Source: Methylobacterium segetis
GTDB taxonomy: Bacteria > Pseudomonadota > Alphaproteobacteria > Rhizobiales > Beijerinckiaceae
Assembly (NCBI RefSeq): GCF_004348265.1
Contig: NZ_SMNT01000024.1
Coordinates: 1-58,470 of the forward strand
Length of the DNA stretch: 58,470 bases
Direction: 5' to 3'
In this document: positions 58,041 to 58,470 of the stretch, in pieces
How positions within the stretch are numbered: the first letter of the stretch is position 1
Layout: each line of letters begins with the position of its first letter
Notes under the pieces: generated by a model
The model's database searches: none
The model's input: only the letters and a program-made list of their open reading frames with translations
What the model was told of the DNA's origin: nothing
Made by a program: the position numbers and the translations under genes

Positions 58041-58196
58041 ATGACGCTGACCACCATCCTCCTCATCATCCTGATCCTGATCGTCCTCGGCGGCGGCAAT
58101 TTCCTCGGCGGCGGCGCCTACCGGGGCCCGAGCTTCGGCCTCGGCGGCCTGCTCGTCATCATCCTGATCGTGCTCCTCGTCACCGGCCGGGTCTGA
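58041..58196 (+). CDS. DUF3309-family small membrane protein (51 aa)
   Basis: A 51-residue protein starting MTLTTILLIILILIVLGGG, with two hydrophobic helices separated by a Gly/Tyr-rich turn (GGGAYRGPSFGLGG) and ending VTGRV. This matches the DUF3309 family of very short membrane proteins common in alphaproteobacteria; function unknown. The ATG at 58041 was preferred over 57969, which would add a leader overlapping the hairpin region. Confidence 0.8.
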   Translation: MTLTTILLIILILIVLGGGNFLGGGAYRGPSFGLGGLLVIILIVLLVTGRV

Positions 58197-58205
58197 CGGC
58201 GCGGC

Positions 58206-58470
58206 TCAGCGCGGGCAGGTGATCGCCACGACGGCGCTCGCCACCGGCGCGGCGGCGGCGCCGAGGCTCGCCGCCGCGCCGTCCGGCCCTGCGCCGGACC
58301 CCGCGCCCGGCCGAAGGCCGTTCTCGGCGAGAAATGCCGCGACGGCGGAGCCCGCCACCAGCGGATAGCTCGTCGGCGGCACGATGCCCGCGACGAGGCG
58401 CGGCGAGGCGGGAAACCGGGCGACCAGGCCGGCGAGCCGACCGGACCGGTCGATCGCGGGGGCGCCCGCC
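58206..58470 (-). CDS. C-terminal part of a probable trypsin-like serine peptidase
   Basis: The minus strand is open from the window edge to a TGA at 58206-58208 (87 codons). The fragment begins AGAPAIDRSGRLAGLVARFP, which resembles the segment just after the catalytic serine in trypsin/HtrA-like proteins (GSPVFDRSGRLVGLV type). It continues SYPLVAGSAVAAFLAENGLRP and an Ala/Gly-rich tail ending AITCPR. The catalytic residues lie outside the window, so the assignment is tentative. Confidence 0.55.
   Translation of the reverse strand, partial: AGAPAIDRSGRLAGLVARFPASPRLVAGIVPPTSYPLVAGSAVAAFLAENGLRPGAGSGAGPDGAAASLGAAAAPVASAVVAITCPR

Overview
The window is about 58 kb of very GC-rich DNA, close to 70% by eye. 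It looks like a chromosomal segment of a methylotrophic alphaproteobacterium of the Methylobacterium/Methylorubrum type. The reasons are a PQQ alcohol dehydrogenase with a lanthanide-type active site, OxlT, GlnD, a MucR-family regulator, CtrA-type and EcfG-type promoter motifs, and an Omp25/31-like porin. I saw no rRNA, tRNA, CRISPR array, transposase or prophage. All functions are inferred from sequence reading alone.

Layout. 1-9.2 kb: a lipoprotein, a candidate small RNA ending in a perfect intrinsic terminator, glutathione synthetase (gshB), a CPA1 Na+/H+ antiporter, a gamma-glutamyltransferase-family hydrolase, and a three-gene Tad-type pseudopilin/VWA operon. 9.7-14.7 kb: oxalate/formate antiporter, OsmC, and a sulfonate-type ABC transporter (ssuA-ssuC-ssuB). 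14.8-22.4 kb: glnD, grpE, a PLA2-like secreted protein, a porin, two tiny overlapping genes, and a coupled DUF6502/DUF5666-type pair behind an array of GTGGGA half-sites.

22.4-35 kb is an alcohol-oxidation island. A leftward operon, largely joined by 4-nt stop/start overlaps, encodes an orphan periplasmic binding protein, a beta-propeller, a NosR-like flavin/FeS membrane protein, its probable flavin transferase ApbE, a FIST sensor and a hybrid histidine kinase. The divergent rightward operon encodes cytochrome c PedF, a second orphan binding protein, an ExaF/PedH-type dehydrogenase and a LuxR response regulator. Together they could oxidise an alcohol in the periplasm, pass electrons to cytochrome c and possibly to a membrane flavoprotein, and sense the process.

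35-42.6 kb: a subtilisin-like protease, an ECF sigma factor and an anti-sigma factor whose periplasmic end resembles the protease prodomain; a cysteine protease with two CtrA boxes; a MucR-like regulator; and a PAS chemoreceptor behind an EcfG-type promoter. 42.7-49.7 kb is a compact biosynthetic locus: two carrier proteins, an amino acid:carrier-protein ligase related to class II tRNA synthetases, an acyl-CoA-dehydrogenase-like flavoprotein, an esterase-like hydrolase, a crotonase, an SDR and an AMP-forming ligase. This is the best candidate for an undescribed pathway. 49.9-51.9 kb holds small orphan genes and a glycine-zipper protein with a possible immunity partner. 52.5-57.9 kb is a sulfate-assimilation operon (sbp-cysT-cysW-cysA) followed by hicAB and a cysteine synthase whose start overlaps hicB. 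The right edge cuts a trypsin-like protein.
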